Assembly (NCBI RefSeq): GCF_003430825.1
Contig: NZ_CP024047.1
Location: forward strand, 992,001 to 1,056,000
Reading direction: 5' to 3'
From: Natrarchaeobaculum sulfurireducens
GTDB taxonomy: Archaea; Halobacteriota; Halobacteria; Halobacteriales; Natrialbaceae
Length of the DNA: 64,000 nucleotides
Shown here: positions 35,616 through 44,307 of the stretch, one piece after another
How positions within the stretch are numbered: the first letter of the stretch is position 1
Layout of the letters: every line of letters starts with the position of its first letter
Position numbers and translations under genes: made by a program
The notes under the pieces: generated by a model
Databases searched by the model: none
Told to the model about the DNA's origin: nothing
Seen by the model: the letters and a program-made list of their open reading frames with translations, nothing else

Positions 35616-36278
35616 ATGAGCCAGTTGGTGTCGGCGGACGTAACTCCCTCCCGAGGTCACGAGCGGATCGAAGCCCGGGATCTCCGGGTCGTCCTCGAGA
35701 TCGTCCGCGGCGGGTCGTGCTTCATGGACGGTGTCGACGGCGACATCGTCGACGTAGACGTCCGCTTCGAAAACGAACAGTGTCACTGTGACGTCACTGT
35801 ACGGACAGAAGACGAGGACGGCGAGGAGAACGTCGAAACGAAGTACGGATCGAACGATGTCTGTAGCCACTGTCCCGGCGTCATCTTCTCGAATCACGGC
35901 TGCATTCCGCGGTTTCTGGGCGTCGGTGACGGCTGGTTCGTCGTCGAAACCTACGCGGCGGATACGGAGACCGTCTCATCGCTCGTCTCGGACGTTCGAG
36001 AGGTCTCTGAACGGGTCAGCGTCAAGAGTCTCGTCTCGACGGACCGAGACGGTCACGACGACGTCTGCTCGGTCGACATCTCGACACTCACACCCAAACA
36101 GCGTGAGGCCGTCGAACACGCGACCGAGGCGGGTTACTACGACCCCGACACCCGCGTCCCGCTCGAGGACCTCGCAGCCGACCTCGGCATCTCTTCGTCG
36201 GCGCTCTCTCAACGACTCCGCCGTGCGGAGAGCAACGTCATGCGGCAGGTGGCCTGCAAGAGCGAGTGTCTCGATTGA
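35616..36278 (+). CDS. Cys-rich Bat-type HTH regulator
   Basis: A 220-residue protein. The C-terminal HTH_10 module is at ~155-210 (LTPKQREAVEHATEAGYYDPDTRVPLEDLAADLGISSSALSQRLRRAE). The N-terminal sensor holds C35, C56, C58 (CHC), C83, C86 (CSHC), C96 and C151, with C214 and C218 at the tail; this would suit a metal cluster or persulfide sensor. It sits between the YeeE/YedE genes and the exported rhodanese, so it probably regulates the psr operon or its neighbours. Confidence 0.88.
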   Translation: MSQLVSADVTPSRGHERIEARDLRVVLEIVRGGSCFMDGVDGDIVDVDVRFENEQCHCDVTVRTEDEDGEENVETKYGSNDVCSHCPGVIFSNHGCIPRFLGVGDGWFVVETYAADTETVSSLVSDVREVSERVSVKSLVSTDRDGHDDVCSVDISTLTPKQREAVEHATEAGYYDPDTRVPLEDLAADLGISSSALSQRLRRAESNVMRQVACKSECLD

Positions 36279-36393
36279 CCGTCGTCGAGCGTGTTGAAAG
36301 CCGACGATTGTGCGGGAAATTCCGGCATACTACTTAAAACCTAAATCATTTCCGGGTTACAGCTACTCCGCTCGGGAGGACATATTAGCATGT

Positions 36394-37731
36394 ATGAATA
36401 CGATAAACCGGCGGCGGTTCCTCGCGGCTGGTGGTGCACTGGGTGTGGTGACCCTCGCTGGCTGTCTCGGAGACGACCCAGCCGACGAGCCCGAAGAAGA
36501 AGCGCCAGAACCGGACGACGAATCGGACGACGACGACGAACCGGACGACGACGAACCGACCGAAGACCTCCCCGATCCGACCGACACGGAGACGGCGTTG
36601 ATCGAACCGACGACACTCCACGAGTGGCAGGAAGCCGGCCTCGTGAACAAGGACGATCCCGGAGAGTCCCACCGGGTCGTGATTCTCCGGATCGACGACT
36701 GGTACCCCGACGATAGTGCGATCCAGTCGTACGAGGACGGACACGTTCCCGGAGCGGCTCCGTGGTACGTCGACGAGTTACACACTGAGCGTGAAGAAGG
36801 GCTGGGTGTCGCGGCACCGATGGTCGCAAACGGCGAGATGGTCGACGAGGCGCTCAACCGGGCGGGGGTCTGTCCCCGGACGACGATCGTCGTCTCGGGA
36901 ACCAAACCCATCCGCGTCGCCCGTGGCTACTGGACGCTGCGGTACTGGGGCTTCCCACGCGAGCGCGTGAAAATCCTCAACGGCGGCTACCACGCCTACG
37001 GCGAGGAGTACGACCTCGAGACCGGACAGTTCGATCCGCTGGACGTCCCGCAAACGACTTTCAGCGTCGAGGCCAACGAGGAGCTGAACAACGACCTTCG
37101 GGTCGGCATCGGCCAGATGATCCAGCGCGTCGACAACGTCATCGAGGGCGAGAGCGACGACGTGATCCTCGAGAACCGCCAGGACGGCGAGGGTGACGAG
37201 GCGTCGGCCCCCGGGACGATGATCAGCAACGCCACCTGGGACAACCCACTCGCCGTCCACGAGGGCGATCACCACTTCGACACGTTCGAAGCCGAGGGTG
37301 CATACTTCAAAGCGCCGGGCGAACTTCAGGCGCACTACGACGACCTCGGCGTCTCCCCGGACGACACCGTCCTCACCTACTGTGGCAGCGGCTACCGGGC
37401 GGCGGTGAGCTTCTTCGTCCTCGACGGCATCCTCGAGTACGACGACGTGATGCTGTACGATGGCTCCTGGGGCCAGTGGGAGCAGTACGCGGGCGACGAC
37501 GTTCCCGAAACGTGGCGAGTCGACGAACACGGCCGAACGGACGGCGACCTCGAGGCTGGCGATCTCGAGATCACCGTCGACGAGATACCTGACCTCGACA
37601 CGCCCGAGGCCAACCAGCTCGAGGCGGCCGATATGGACTACATGGCTGGCGGGGAGGTCGACGAGGACGACGGTGCGGATGGTGCCGACGACTTCGCCTG
37701 CTCGGTCGGACGACCTGCCCCGACGCCGTAG
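36394..37731 (+). CDS. Exported tandem-rhodanese lipoprotein
   Basis: A 445-residue protein. The Tat/lipobox signal is NRRRFLAAGGALGVVTLAGC (C24), then an acidic Asp/Glu/Pro-rich linker. Two rhodanese domains follow. The first has VSGTKPIRVARGYW in place of the active-site Cys loop; the second has the catalytic Cys in YCGSGYRAAVSFF. It therefore works like TST-type sulfurtransferases outside the cell, moving sulfur from thiosulfate or polysulfide. ATG 36394 is chosen; the frame is open upstream to 36310. TATA-like CTTAAAAC at 36333-36340 lies between GGAAAT and ATTTCC arms. Confidence 0.9.
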   Translation: MNTINRRRFLAAGGALGVVTLAGCLGDDPADEPEEEAPEPDDESDDDDEPDDDEPTEDLPDPTDTETALIEPTTLHEWQEAGLVNKDDPGESHRVVILRIDDWYPDDSAIQSYEDGHVPGAAPWYVDELHTEREEGLGVAAPMVANGEMVDEALNRAGVCPRTTIVVSGTKPIRVARGYWTLRYWGFPRERVKILNGGYHAYGEEYDLETGQFDPLDVPQTTFSVEANEELNNDLRVGIGQMIQRVDNVIEGESDDVILENRQDGEGDEASAPGTMISNATWDNPLAVHEGDHHFDTFEAEGAYFKAPGELQAHYDDLGVSPDDTVLTYCGSGYRAAVSFFVLDGILEYDDVMLYDGSWGQWEQYAGDDVPETWRVDEHGRTDGDLEAGDLEITVDEIPDLDTPEANQLEAADMDYMAGGEVDEDDGADGADDFACSVGRPAPTP

Positions 37732-38064
37732 CCGGTGCTCGAGTGGGTCCACGATAGGCAGGTGAGCCAGCCGCTGTTTTTTGGACTCGACGTCGGATCG
37801 GTCTGGTGCGATTCGAGAGGGCCTACATAAATATCTGTACACTTCAGTACTCGTTTGAGGCGCTGTGAGGCCGTTCGTTCGTAACGACGGCTGCAGTTTA
37901 GCGGGTCGAAACGGGAGAAGCCACCGCTCGTGGCATCGATCGTGGTATTCGTCTCGATATCGGCCGAGCATCATCGTCTCGCTCCCGCCCCTATATAAAA
38001 CCGAATCCTATCCAGAGTCGACCATACCGTCGTTGGGACCCTCGTTTTACCTGGAGGAAACACT
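37732..38064. other. Intergenic region upstream of the psr operon
   Basis: About 330 bases. It holds GCTGTTTTTTGG after the rhodanese stop (possible terminator), an AT patch CATAAATATCTGTACACTTC near 37830, and the operon's TATA box at 37991-38000. No gene seen before 38065. Confidence 0.5.
37991..38000 (+). promoter_or_regulatory. TATA box of the small ORF-psrABC operon
   Basis: TATATAAAAC, about 65-74 nt before the small ORF's ATG at 38065. That gives a leader of ~40 nt containing GGAGGA (38053-38058). Confidence 0.65.
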
Positions 38065-38223
38065 ATGCGACGGCAATCACAGATCCGGCACGAGATGCCG
38101 GGACGGAAGACCGAACCCGACCGTCGCGATGGCCGATCGACGGTTTCGTCGGCGCCGGCCGAGGTCGGAGCAACAGCCCACGTCGTCGGCCAGACGCGTC
38201 GCTCGGAGGTGACCGGCCGATGA
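38065..38223 (+). CDS. 52-residue basic peptide coupled to the molybdoenzyme
   Basis: A short frame MRRQSQIRHEMPGRKTEPDRR... of 52 residues with net positive charge, no Cys and no membrane segment. GGAGGA lies 7 nt upstream (38053-38058), a stronger Shine-Dalgarno than most genes here have. Its stop overlaps the psrA-type ATG by 4 nt (ATGA), so it would couple translation. It could be a leader peptide or a chaperone-like factor; I know no family. Confidence 0.6.
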   Translation: MRRQSQIRHEMPGRKTEPDRRDGRSTVSSAPAEVGATAHVVGQTRRSEVTGR

Positions 38224-40514
38224 GCGACGTCGATGGGTTCGACCTCACGCGACGAACCGTGCTCAAGACCGCGGGAGCTGCCGCGGTCGGGGCGAGCTTC
38301 GCCGGCTGTCTCGCCGGTGGCGACGACCAGCCGGCGGTCGATCCGGATGCCGAAACGGAGACCGCCTACGGCAACTGCTGGATGTGCCACCACGCGTGCG
38401 GGCAAGAGCTAACGGTGAGAGACGGAACGGCCGTCGACATCAACGGCGTCGACGAACACCCCCGCGGAAGCGCCGGTCCGGGAACCGAGGGGACGCTCTG
38501 TCCGAAAGGACAGGCCGAACTCGAGAAGCTCTACGACCCCGACCGGATCACGCAGCCGTACATCCGCGAGGACGGCGAACTGCGCGAAGCCGACTGGGAC
38601 GAGGCGTTCGAGTACACGGCCCGGCGACTCGAGGAGTTCGCCGACGAGCACGGTCCCGAACAGCTGCTCGACGCGACGAGCTGGTCGACGACGAACGTTC
38701 ACGAGTACTTTTGGGGGAACCTCTACGGAACCCCGGAGAGCATCGGCCGTGGTCGACACGTCTGTTTCGGCGGCCCGCACCTGAGCGGGAACCTGATGGG
38801 GCTGGGCGCGAACATGCGGTTCGTCGACTACCAGCACTCCGACTACATCATCGCCTGGGGTCGGAACATCTTCGAGTCGTTCGCTGGACAATGGGAGCCC
38901 AAAGGCGTCCTCGAGGCGCTCGAAAACGGCGCGACGCTGGTCGTGGTCGATCCCCAGCACACGCCGACGGCGCAGAAGGCTGACCACTGGCTGCCGATCG
39001 AACCCCGGACGGACGGCGCGCTCGCGCTCGCGATGGGGCACGTGATCATCGAGGAGGAGCTGTACGACGAGGCGTTCGTCGAAGAACAGACGCACGGCTT
39101 CGACGCCTACCAGGAAGCCGTCGCGGACAAGACGCCCGAGTGGGCCGAAGACATCACCGGGATCGACGCGGAACTCATCCGCGAGATCGCGACAGACTTC
39201 GCAGAGGCGGCCCCGGCGGCTGGTATCGCCCTCTGGACCGGCGTTGGACAGTACGCCGAGGCACAGAAAGCCTCCCAGAACGTCTTCGCGCTCAACGGGC
39301 TGGTCGGCAACATCGACCGACCCGGCGGCTTCCGGATGTGGCAGGGGCCACCGTTGCAGATGAACCCGTTCGAAGAACGCGGGATCGACTTGCCGAACAA
39401 CGCCGAGGGACGCCAGCCAGCGTTACAGCTGTCTCCCGAGTACGAAGACTACCCGTTCCGACACACGACGGGGATCGGCCACACCGTCGTCCCCGAGATG
39501 GTCGACAACGGCCACATCATGGGGATGGTCAACCACTACGACAACCCCCTGACCGACGGCTCGACCCAGGCCTGGCTCGAGGCCATCGAGACGATGGATC
39601 TCGTGATCACCATCGACGCCTACTGGAACGAGCTGACGCGGAACGCCGACGTCGTCTTCCCCGAGGCGATCCAGCTCGAGAAAGACACGCTGATCAACTA
39701 CGCGCCGACCTGGAGCGCCTACCACGACCGGCGCTGGATCAGCGCCTCGAAGGCAGTCCACGAGCCACTCGGCGACTGTAAGTCCGGCTACGAGATCTAC
39801 AAGGGCCTCGCCGAGGAGCTAGGCTGGGGCGAGTACTTCCCCTGGGAGAGCGAGGCCGAGTACAACGAGGACATGCTGGCGAACATCGACTACACGTTCG
39901 AGGAGGTCGCCGAGCAGAATTTCGTCCTCTTAGAGGAGTTCGAGTACGAACAGTGGGAAGAAAACGGCTTCCCCACCGCGACCGGGCAGTTCCAGTTCGA
40001 TCTGGACGAAGAGGGCGGCTACGCCGAATCCGCCGACGAACTCGGAATCGATACGGCCCCCGAGTGGATTCCGCCGGGGACCTGGGGCGACGAACCCGAC
40101 GACGAGTACCCGCTGCACTTCTACGACACGCGCAGCGTCTTCTTCTCGTTCGGAGCCGACCAGCCCCTCGAGCACCTTCACGAACAGTACGCCCGAAAGC
40201 ACGGCCTCGAGGGCGAAGACTACCGTGGTAACTACCTCGTCATGAACCCACGCGATGCGGAGCCACGTGGGATCGAAACCGGCGACATGGTAACGGTCGA
40301 GACCGCCGCCGGTGAAGGTGACGAGCCCGCCATGGCGTACGTCAGCGAGCGGACGCAACCGGGGTTCGTCACCGCCGAGTTCGGTTTCGGCACGGGGAAC
40401 AGCCACGAAGAGGGCATGAACACCATGTGGGTACACGACACGCAACACGATCCAGTATCGTCCCAGGTGGACAGACACTTGGCTGCCGAAATCAGGCCGG
40501 CCGGAGGTGACTGA
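38220..40514 (+). CDS. Psr/Phs-type molybdopterin oxidoreductase, catalytic subunit
   Basis: A 764-residue molybdopterin enzyme. The Tat signal with lipobox is TRRTVLKTAGAAAVGASFAGC (C30), so it is anchored outside the cell. The iron-sulfur motif is C53-x2-C56-x3-C60-x33-C94. The region RGRHVCFGGPHLSG may carry the Mo-ligand Cys. The C-terminus has the molydopterin dinucleotide-binding domain (LVMNPRDAEPRGIETGDMV). With the next two genes it forms a polysulfide, thiosulfate or tetrathionate reductase-like complex, judged from the sulfur context. Confidence 0.92.
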   Translation: MSDVDGFDLTRRTVLKTAGAAAVGASFAGCLAGGDDQPAVDPDAETETAYGNCWMCHHACGQELTVRDGTAVDINGVDEHPRGSAGPGTEGTLCPKGQAELEKLYDPDRITQPYIREDGELREADWDEAFEYTARRLEEFADEHGPEQLLDATSWSTTNVHEYFWGNLYGTPESIGRGRHVCFGGPHLSGNLMGLGANMRFVDYQHSDYIIAWGRNIFESFAGQWEPKGVLEALENGATLVVVDPQHTPTAQKADHWLPIEPRTDGALALAMGHVIIEEELYDEAFVEEQTHGFDAYQEAVADKTPEWAEDITGIDAELIREIATDFAEAAPAAGIALWTGVGQYAEAQKASQNVFALNGLVGNIDRPGGFRMWQGPPLQMNPFEERGIDLPNNAEGRQPALQLSPEYEDYPFRHTTGIGHTVVPEMVDNGHIMGMVNHYDNPLTDGSTQAWLEAIETMDLVITIDAYWNELTRNADVVFPEAIQLEKDTLINYAPTWSAYHDRRWISASKAVHEPLGDCKSGYEIYKGLAEELGWGEYFPWESEAEYNEDMLANIDYTFEEVAEQNFVLLEEFEYEQWEENGFPTATGQFQFDLDEEGGYAESADELGIDTAPEWIPPGTWGDEPDDEYPLHFYDTRSVFFSFGADQPLEHLHEQYARKHGLEGEDYRGNYLVMNPRDAEPRGIETGDMVTVETAAGEGDEPAMAYVSERTQPGFVTAEFGFGTGNSHEEGMNTMWVHDTQHDPVSSQVDRHLAAEIRPAGGD

Positions 40515-40516
40515 CC

Positions 40517-41164
40517 ATGAGTGAACAGTGGATGTTCTACTTCGATCCGAACCGGTGTATCGGTTGTCACGCCTGTTCGGTCGCCTGCAAGCAGCGCCAC
40601 GACCGGGACGCCGACGCCGACGACTGGCGGACGGTTTCTCACCTCTCGAGAGGTGAGTATCCCGACTTCGAGGAGGTGCCGATCTCGATGTCGTGTATGC
40701 ACTGTCACGACGCCCCCTGTGAGCAGGTGTGTCCGCCGGACGCGATCATCAAACGCGACGAGGACGGAATCGTGACCGTCGATCGGGATCGCTGTATCGG
40801 CTGTCACTACTGTGCCTGGGCGTGTCCGTTCGGCGCCCCGACGTACGACGACGAGGGGCTGATGTCGAAGTGTAACCTCTGTCTGGGCGAAGGGCCGGGC
40901 GGTGGCCACGGACAGCCCGAGCGACAGACGCCCGAGGATGGCGGTCCAACCCCGGCGTGTGTCGACGACTGTGTCGGCGAAGCGATCAAAGCCGGCCCGC
41001 AGAGCGAGGTGATGGCCGAGGCGACCGAGAAGGCCGCCGAGCGGTTCGAACAGGGCGCTTACGGCAAACGCGTCATCGTCGAGCCGCTCGAGGAAGACGC
41101 CGACCTCGCCGACGCGATTCGTGAGGGAGACGAACCAGCCGGCGCGATCACGTACGAGGGGTGA
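40517..41164 (+). CDS. Psr/Phs-type iron-sulfur electron-transfer subunit
   Basis: A 215-residue ferredoxin with four 4Fe-4S-type Cys groups: CIGCHACSVAC, CMHCHDAPCEQVC, CIGCHYCAWACPFGAP and a split site (CNLC, CVDDC). It passes electrons between the membrane subunit and the molybdenum subunit. It starts 2 bp after the previous stop, and its own stop overlaps the next start. Confidence 0.95.
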   Translation: MSEQWMFYFDPNRCIGCHACSVACKQRHDRDADADDWRTVSHLSRGEYPDFEEVPISMSCMHCHDAPCEQVCPPDAIIKRDEDGIVTVDRDRCIGCHYCAWACPFGAPTYDDEGLMSKCNLCLGEGPGGGHGQPERQTPEDGGPTPACVDDCVGEAIKAGPQSEVMAEATEKAAERFEQGAYGKRVIVEPLEEDADLADAIREGDEPAGAITYEG

Positions 41165-42246
41165 TCCCGATGCCACTCGACACTCACGTGGTGCTGGCTC
41201 AGGGATTCGTCGAGCAGCTCTGGCTGCCGGCGGACTACTGGGATCTCTCGATCCCCGTCTATCTGTTCCTGGCGGTCGTCGCCGGGGGCGGCTTTCTGGC
41301 GGGAGCGACGGCACAACTCGTCCGCTGGCGACGCGATACCCAGCCGGGCGCGATCGAGAGCGACATCGCCCGCTGGGGCTTTCTCGTGGCCGTCCTGGGT
41401 GCTGCAGGCGCCGGGCTGGCGGTCCTCTCTCACCTCGCGGTGATCTACCGCGCGCTGTTGTTCCCGATCTATCTCACGAACTTCAGTTCGTGGATCACGA
41501 TCGGGACGTGGATCCTCGTGGTGCTCTCGGTGATCGCCATCGTCTGCTTGCTCCTCTCGCTGTTCGGTACGGAGGCTGCGGCGGACGACGGCGCGAGCCT
41601 GTTCCCACGGGCCATCGTCGCTAAACTGGGTCTCCTCGAGCTGCTGGACGGCCTCGTCGATCGGGTCCGACCGCCGAGGGTCGTGATCGTCGGGCTGTAC
41701 GTGATCGGGAGCCTGCTCGCGGTGGCGACTATCTACACCGGGTTCGAGCTGGCGATCGTCGAAACGGTGCCGCTGTGGAACATGCCCGTAGTAGTGCCGC
41801 TCGCGTTCCTGTTCAGCGGCCTCGCCGCGGGTGTCGGCCTGACGGTTGCGCTCACCGTGTTCTTCGAGCGCGAGGTCGACCCCGTCGTCGGCGGCTACAC
41901 GCTCGCGACCGGCGTTCTCTCGGGGCTCAGCCTCGTGACCGTCTGGTACGGCTGGACCGAGATCGCGACGAGTGACGCACCGGCCGCCGCAGCCTCGCAG
42001 GTCGCACTCACCGAGACGAACCTCGCGGTCGGTGCCTGGCTCGTCGTGGTAGCGCTTGCCGTTGCACTCGTCGTGGGACTGGTCGTTGGCGTAGCCGCGC
42101 TGACCGGTCGCGGATCGGCCGATCTCGAGCGAGTCGCCGTTCCAGCGCTGGTCGGCTCGTTCGGTCTGCTCGTACTCGGGGGCCTCGCGCTCAGGATCGT
42201 CATGTTACTCGCAGCGCAGCAGGATCCGGTGGTGGTGCTCGGATGA
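41161..42246 (+). CDS. NrfD/PsrC-type membrane subunit
   Basis: A 361-residue protein with about eight helices, beginning MPLDTHVVLAQGFVEQLWLPADYWDLSIPVYLFL; GTG 41161 overlaps the preceding stop, or ATG 41170 may be used. The NrfD/PsrC family anchors the complex and exchanges electrons with the quinone pool. The last helices are less conserved here. It overlaps the chaperone gene by 4 nt. Confidence 0.92.
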   Translation: MIPMPLDTHVVLAQGFVEQLWLPADYWDLSIPVYLFLAVVAGGGFLAGATAQLVRWRRDTQPGAIESDIARWGFLVAVLGAAGAGLAVLSHLAVIYRALLFPIYLTNFSSWITIGTWILVVLSVIAIVCLLLSLFGTEAAADDGASLFPRAIVAKLGLLELLDGLVDRVRPPRVVIVGLYVIGSLLAVATIYTGFELAIVETVPLWNMPVVVPLAFLFSGLAAGVGLTVALTVFFEREVDPVVGGYTLATGVLSGLSLVTVWYGWTEIATSDAPAAAASQVALTETNLAVGAWLVVVALAVALVVGLVVGVAALTGRGSADLERVAVPALVGSFGLLVLGGLALRIVMLLAAQQDPVVVLG

Positions 42247-42884
42247 CGTCGACGACCACAGCTGCATCCGCGCTCGAGCGCGAGAAACGACAGACGCTCG
42301 CGGAGCTGTACGCGCTGCTAGCGAAGTGTTTCGAGCACCCGAGCGAGGCCTTCTACGAGGCTGCGCGGACGGGTCGGTTCGACGCTGAAGTGCGAACGCG
42401 ACTCGAGCGACTCGGCGTCGACGTCGAACCGGCACCGACGCTCGAGGCGAGCCACGGCGAACTCCGGGAGGCGTATCTCCGGACGTTCGAGGGCTTCGAC
42501 GGCCCGGCCGCGCCACCGGTCGAGTCGGTTCACGAACCCTGGTGGGACGGCCGGGAGCGTGAACTGCTGGCCGGGCCAGCGGAGGCCGACGCGAAACGAC
42601 GATTCGATGTGATCGACGCGGAGGTTCCGGCCCGATATCCGGCCGACCACCTCGCCGTGTTGCTCGAGTACGCGTCGCTCGTGCTCGAGGCAGGCAGGGA
42701 CGACGAGTATGCGGACTTTCACGAACACCACCTCGACTGGCTCGAGACGTTCGCCGAGCGCGTTGCGGCGATCGATGGCGCGTCGTATTACCAGTGGGCC
42801 GCCGAGACGACGGCACGAGTCGTGGCCGACGTTGGCGACCGGTTCGTTGCGTCGGTCGACACTGATGGAGGCGAAGGAGGGTGA
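42243..42884 (+). CDS. TorD/DmsD-type molybdoenzyme chaperone
   Basis: A 213-residue helical protein. Family features include ELYALLAKCFEHPSEAFYEA at the N-terminus, LREAYLRTFEGFDGPAAPPVESVHEPWW and PADHLAVLLEYASLVLEAG. It binds the Tat signal of the catalytic subunit and checks cofactor insertion. It overlaps the membrane subunit gene by 4 nt. Confidence 0.92.
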   Translation: MTSTTTAASALEREKRQTLAELYALLAKCFEHPSEAFYEAARTGRFDAEVRTRLERLGVDVEPAPTLEASHGELREAYLRTFEGFDGPAAPPVESVHEPWWDGRERELLAGPAEADAKRRFDVIDAEVPARYPADHLAVLLEYASLVLEAGRDDEYADFHEHHLDWLETFAERVAAIDGASYYQWAAETTARVVADVGDRFVASVDTDGGEGG

Positions 42885-42886
42885 GT

Positions 42887-43231
42887 ATGACCAACGCCCA
42901 GTACCGGATGACGCTCTCGTGGGCGAACCCCGAGACCGGACAGGAGCTGTTACACTGTCTGGCCGACGCCGACGGCGAGGACGTCTCGTTCTCGATCGAT
43001 TGTGTCTCCCGCGACGGGATCACCCCCTGTTCGCTGGACATCGGATCGCTGACGCAAAAACAGCTCGAGGCGGCGCGGATGGCCGTCGAGGAAGGCTACT
43101 ACGAGAATCCGCGCGAAGCCCGTCTCACCGACCTGGCTGACCGGCTCGATATATCGGAATCAGCCGTCTCACAGCGGCTGACAACGGTCGAACGGAAACT
43201 GATGCTCGCGCTGGTCGCAGCCTGTGAGTGA
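42887..43231 (+). CDS. Minimal Bat-type HTH regulator
   Basis: A 114-residue protein. Residues ~55-110 are the HTH_10 module (LTQKQLEAARMAVEEGYYENPREARLTDLADRLDISESAVSQRL). The short N-terminal part has C24, C39 and C48. ATG 42887 is preceded by GGAGG at 42876-42880. It is last in the psr operon, as an apparent operon-encoded regulator, and is the shortest of the three in this window. Confidence 0.88.
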   Translation: MTNAQYRMTLSWANPETGQELLHCLADADGEDVSFSIDCVSRDGITPCSLDIGSLTQKQLEAARMAVEEGYYENPREARLTDLADRLDISESAVSQRLTTVERKLMLALVAACE

Positions 43232-43288
43232 CGGTGGTTCATCCACCGTCGGAACGCGTCCGCCGACTACCGGTCGGCGATCGCGTCG

Positions 43289-43729
43289 CTACTTATACGA
43301 AGTGATCCACTGCTTGAGCGCCTCGCGGGGCTGTACGCCGGAGGTTCGCTCGACCGGTTCACCGTCGGCGTACAACACGAGCGTCGGGACGCCACGTGCA
43401 CCGAGTTGCTGTGCCAGCGGTTGGTTCGCGTCGACGTCGACTTTCGCGACGGCAGCGTCGGTCTCTGCGGCGAGAGCGTCGATCGTCGGCTCGAGCATCT
43501 GGCAAGGGCCACACCAGTCGGCGTAACAGTCGACGAGGACGATCGGGTAGGAGTCGACGACCGACTCGAGGTGGCCGGCGCCCTCGATTTCGATCGGCTC
43601 GCTCGGTGCCTCGGCCGATGCCTCCGCACTCCCTTCTCCCGGCACGTCGCCGTTCTCGAGGCGCTGTTGAAGCTCCCGCTTCTTTTGCTCGCGAATCCGC
43701 TGTCGCTCCTCGTCTATCGAGTCACTCAT
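43289..43729 (-). CDS. Thioredoxin with N-terminal coiled-coil extension
   Basis: A 146-residue protein. Residues 1-50 have a charged coiled-coil (DEERQRIREQKKRELQQRLENG) and an acidic linker; residues ~50-146 are a thioredoxin with DWCGPCQMLEP (C73, C76) and GVPTLVLYADGEPV. ATG 43729 is chosen on family similarity; the open frame runs far upstream through the cupredoxin region. Its promoter carries the shared dyad at 43763-43783. Confidence 0.92.
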   Translation of the reverse strand: MSDSIDEERQRIREQKKRELQQRLENGDVPGEGSAEASAEAPSEPIEIEGAGHLESVVDSYPIVLVDCYADWCGPCQMLEPTIDALAAETDAAVAKVDVDANQPLAQQLGARGVPTLVLYADGEPVERTSGVQPREALKQWITSYK

Positions 43730-43762
43730 CGAACGTCGGTACGCACTCCACCGGTAAAACAG

Positions 43763-43783
43763 TTGTGTGCTTTGGGTACAATA
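43763..43783 (-). promoter_or_regulatory. Sulfur-regulon dyad, site 4 (thioredoxin)
   Basis: TATTG-N11-CACAA toward the gene, directly followed by TATA-like GTTTTACC (43753-43760), ~25-30 nt before ATG 43729. Confidence 0.55.
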
Positions 43784-43794
43784 TCGAATAGGAG

Positions 43795-44307
43795 TCAGTC
43801 GCTCTGGATCTCGATGTCCCCAACCTGCGTCGCCTCGTGGTAGACACAGATGTAGACCTCCATGTCCTCGCTGGCGACGACACCCTCGAGCGTCGTCTCC
43901 TCGCCCTCCTCCGAGACGTCGTCGCTCTGGTAGTCGTCGATGATCTCGTCGTCTCCGTCTCTGATCTCGAGGTTGTGCGTGACGCCGTCGCCGTTCACCC
44001 AGCGGAAGTCGTACTCTTGCCCTTCGATGAGCGTGATCGTGGGGTTCTCTTCGTCCGCGATGAGCTCCGGTTCGATGCCGATCCAGGCTTCGGTTCGGCC
44101 CTCGAAATAAAACTCGTCGACGTCTTCCCACTCCTCGGCGTCTACTTCTTCGTCGTCCGGTTCTTCATCATCTGGTTCTTCATCGTCCGGTTCTTCGGCA
44201 TCATCTGCACAGCCCGCAACTAGCGCTACTCCAGTGACACTCGCAGCTTTCAGCATCGTTCGGCGAGAGTACACCACAGCATCCAGGATCTTGCTCGAGT
44301 CGTCCAT
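43795..44307 (-). CDS. Cupredoxin-like lipoprotein with a Gln at the axial position
   Basis: A 170-residue exported blue copper-like protein. The Tat/lipobox signal is SRRTMLKAASVTGVALVAGC (C33), then EEPDD repeats. The copper ligands appear as H111 (GVTHNLEI), C154 and H157 (YICVYHEAT), but the residue usually Met is Q161 (HEATQVGD), as in stellacyanin. ATG 44307 is used; the frame is open to 44361. It probably shuttles electrons on the outside of the membrane. Confidence 0.85.
   Translation of the reverse strand: MDDSSKILDAVVYSRRTMLKAASVTGVALVAGCADDAEEPDDEEPDDEEPDDEEVDAEEWEDVDEFYFEGRTEAWIGIEPELIADEENPTITLIEGQEYDFRWVNGDGVTHNLEIRDGDDEIIDDYQSDDVSEEGEETTLEGVVASEDMEVYICVYHEATQVGDIEIQSD
44150..44197. 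repeat. 15-bp tandem repeats inside the cupredoxin gene
   Basis: About three near-identical 15-bp units coding for EEPDD, in the linker after the lipobox. Such units expand and contract by slippage. Confidence 0.6.

Noticed and set aside
36305-36325. GATTG half-site upstream of the exported rhodanese
   Set aside because: At the required spacing the partner reads CCGGC, so only one half-site exists; not counted.
38220-42246. Assigning the molybdoenzyme firmly as thiosulfate, polysulfide or tetrathionate reductase
   Set aside because: Sequence by eye supports the Psr/Phs superfamily but not the substrate; arsenate- or DMSO-type relatives share the same three-subunit layout.
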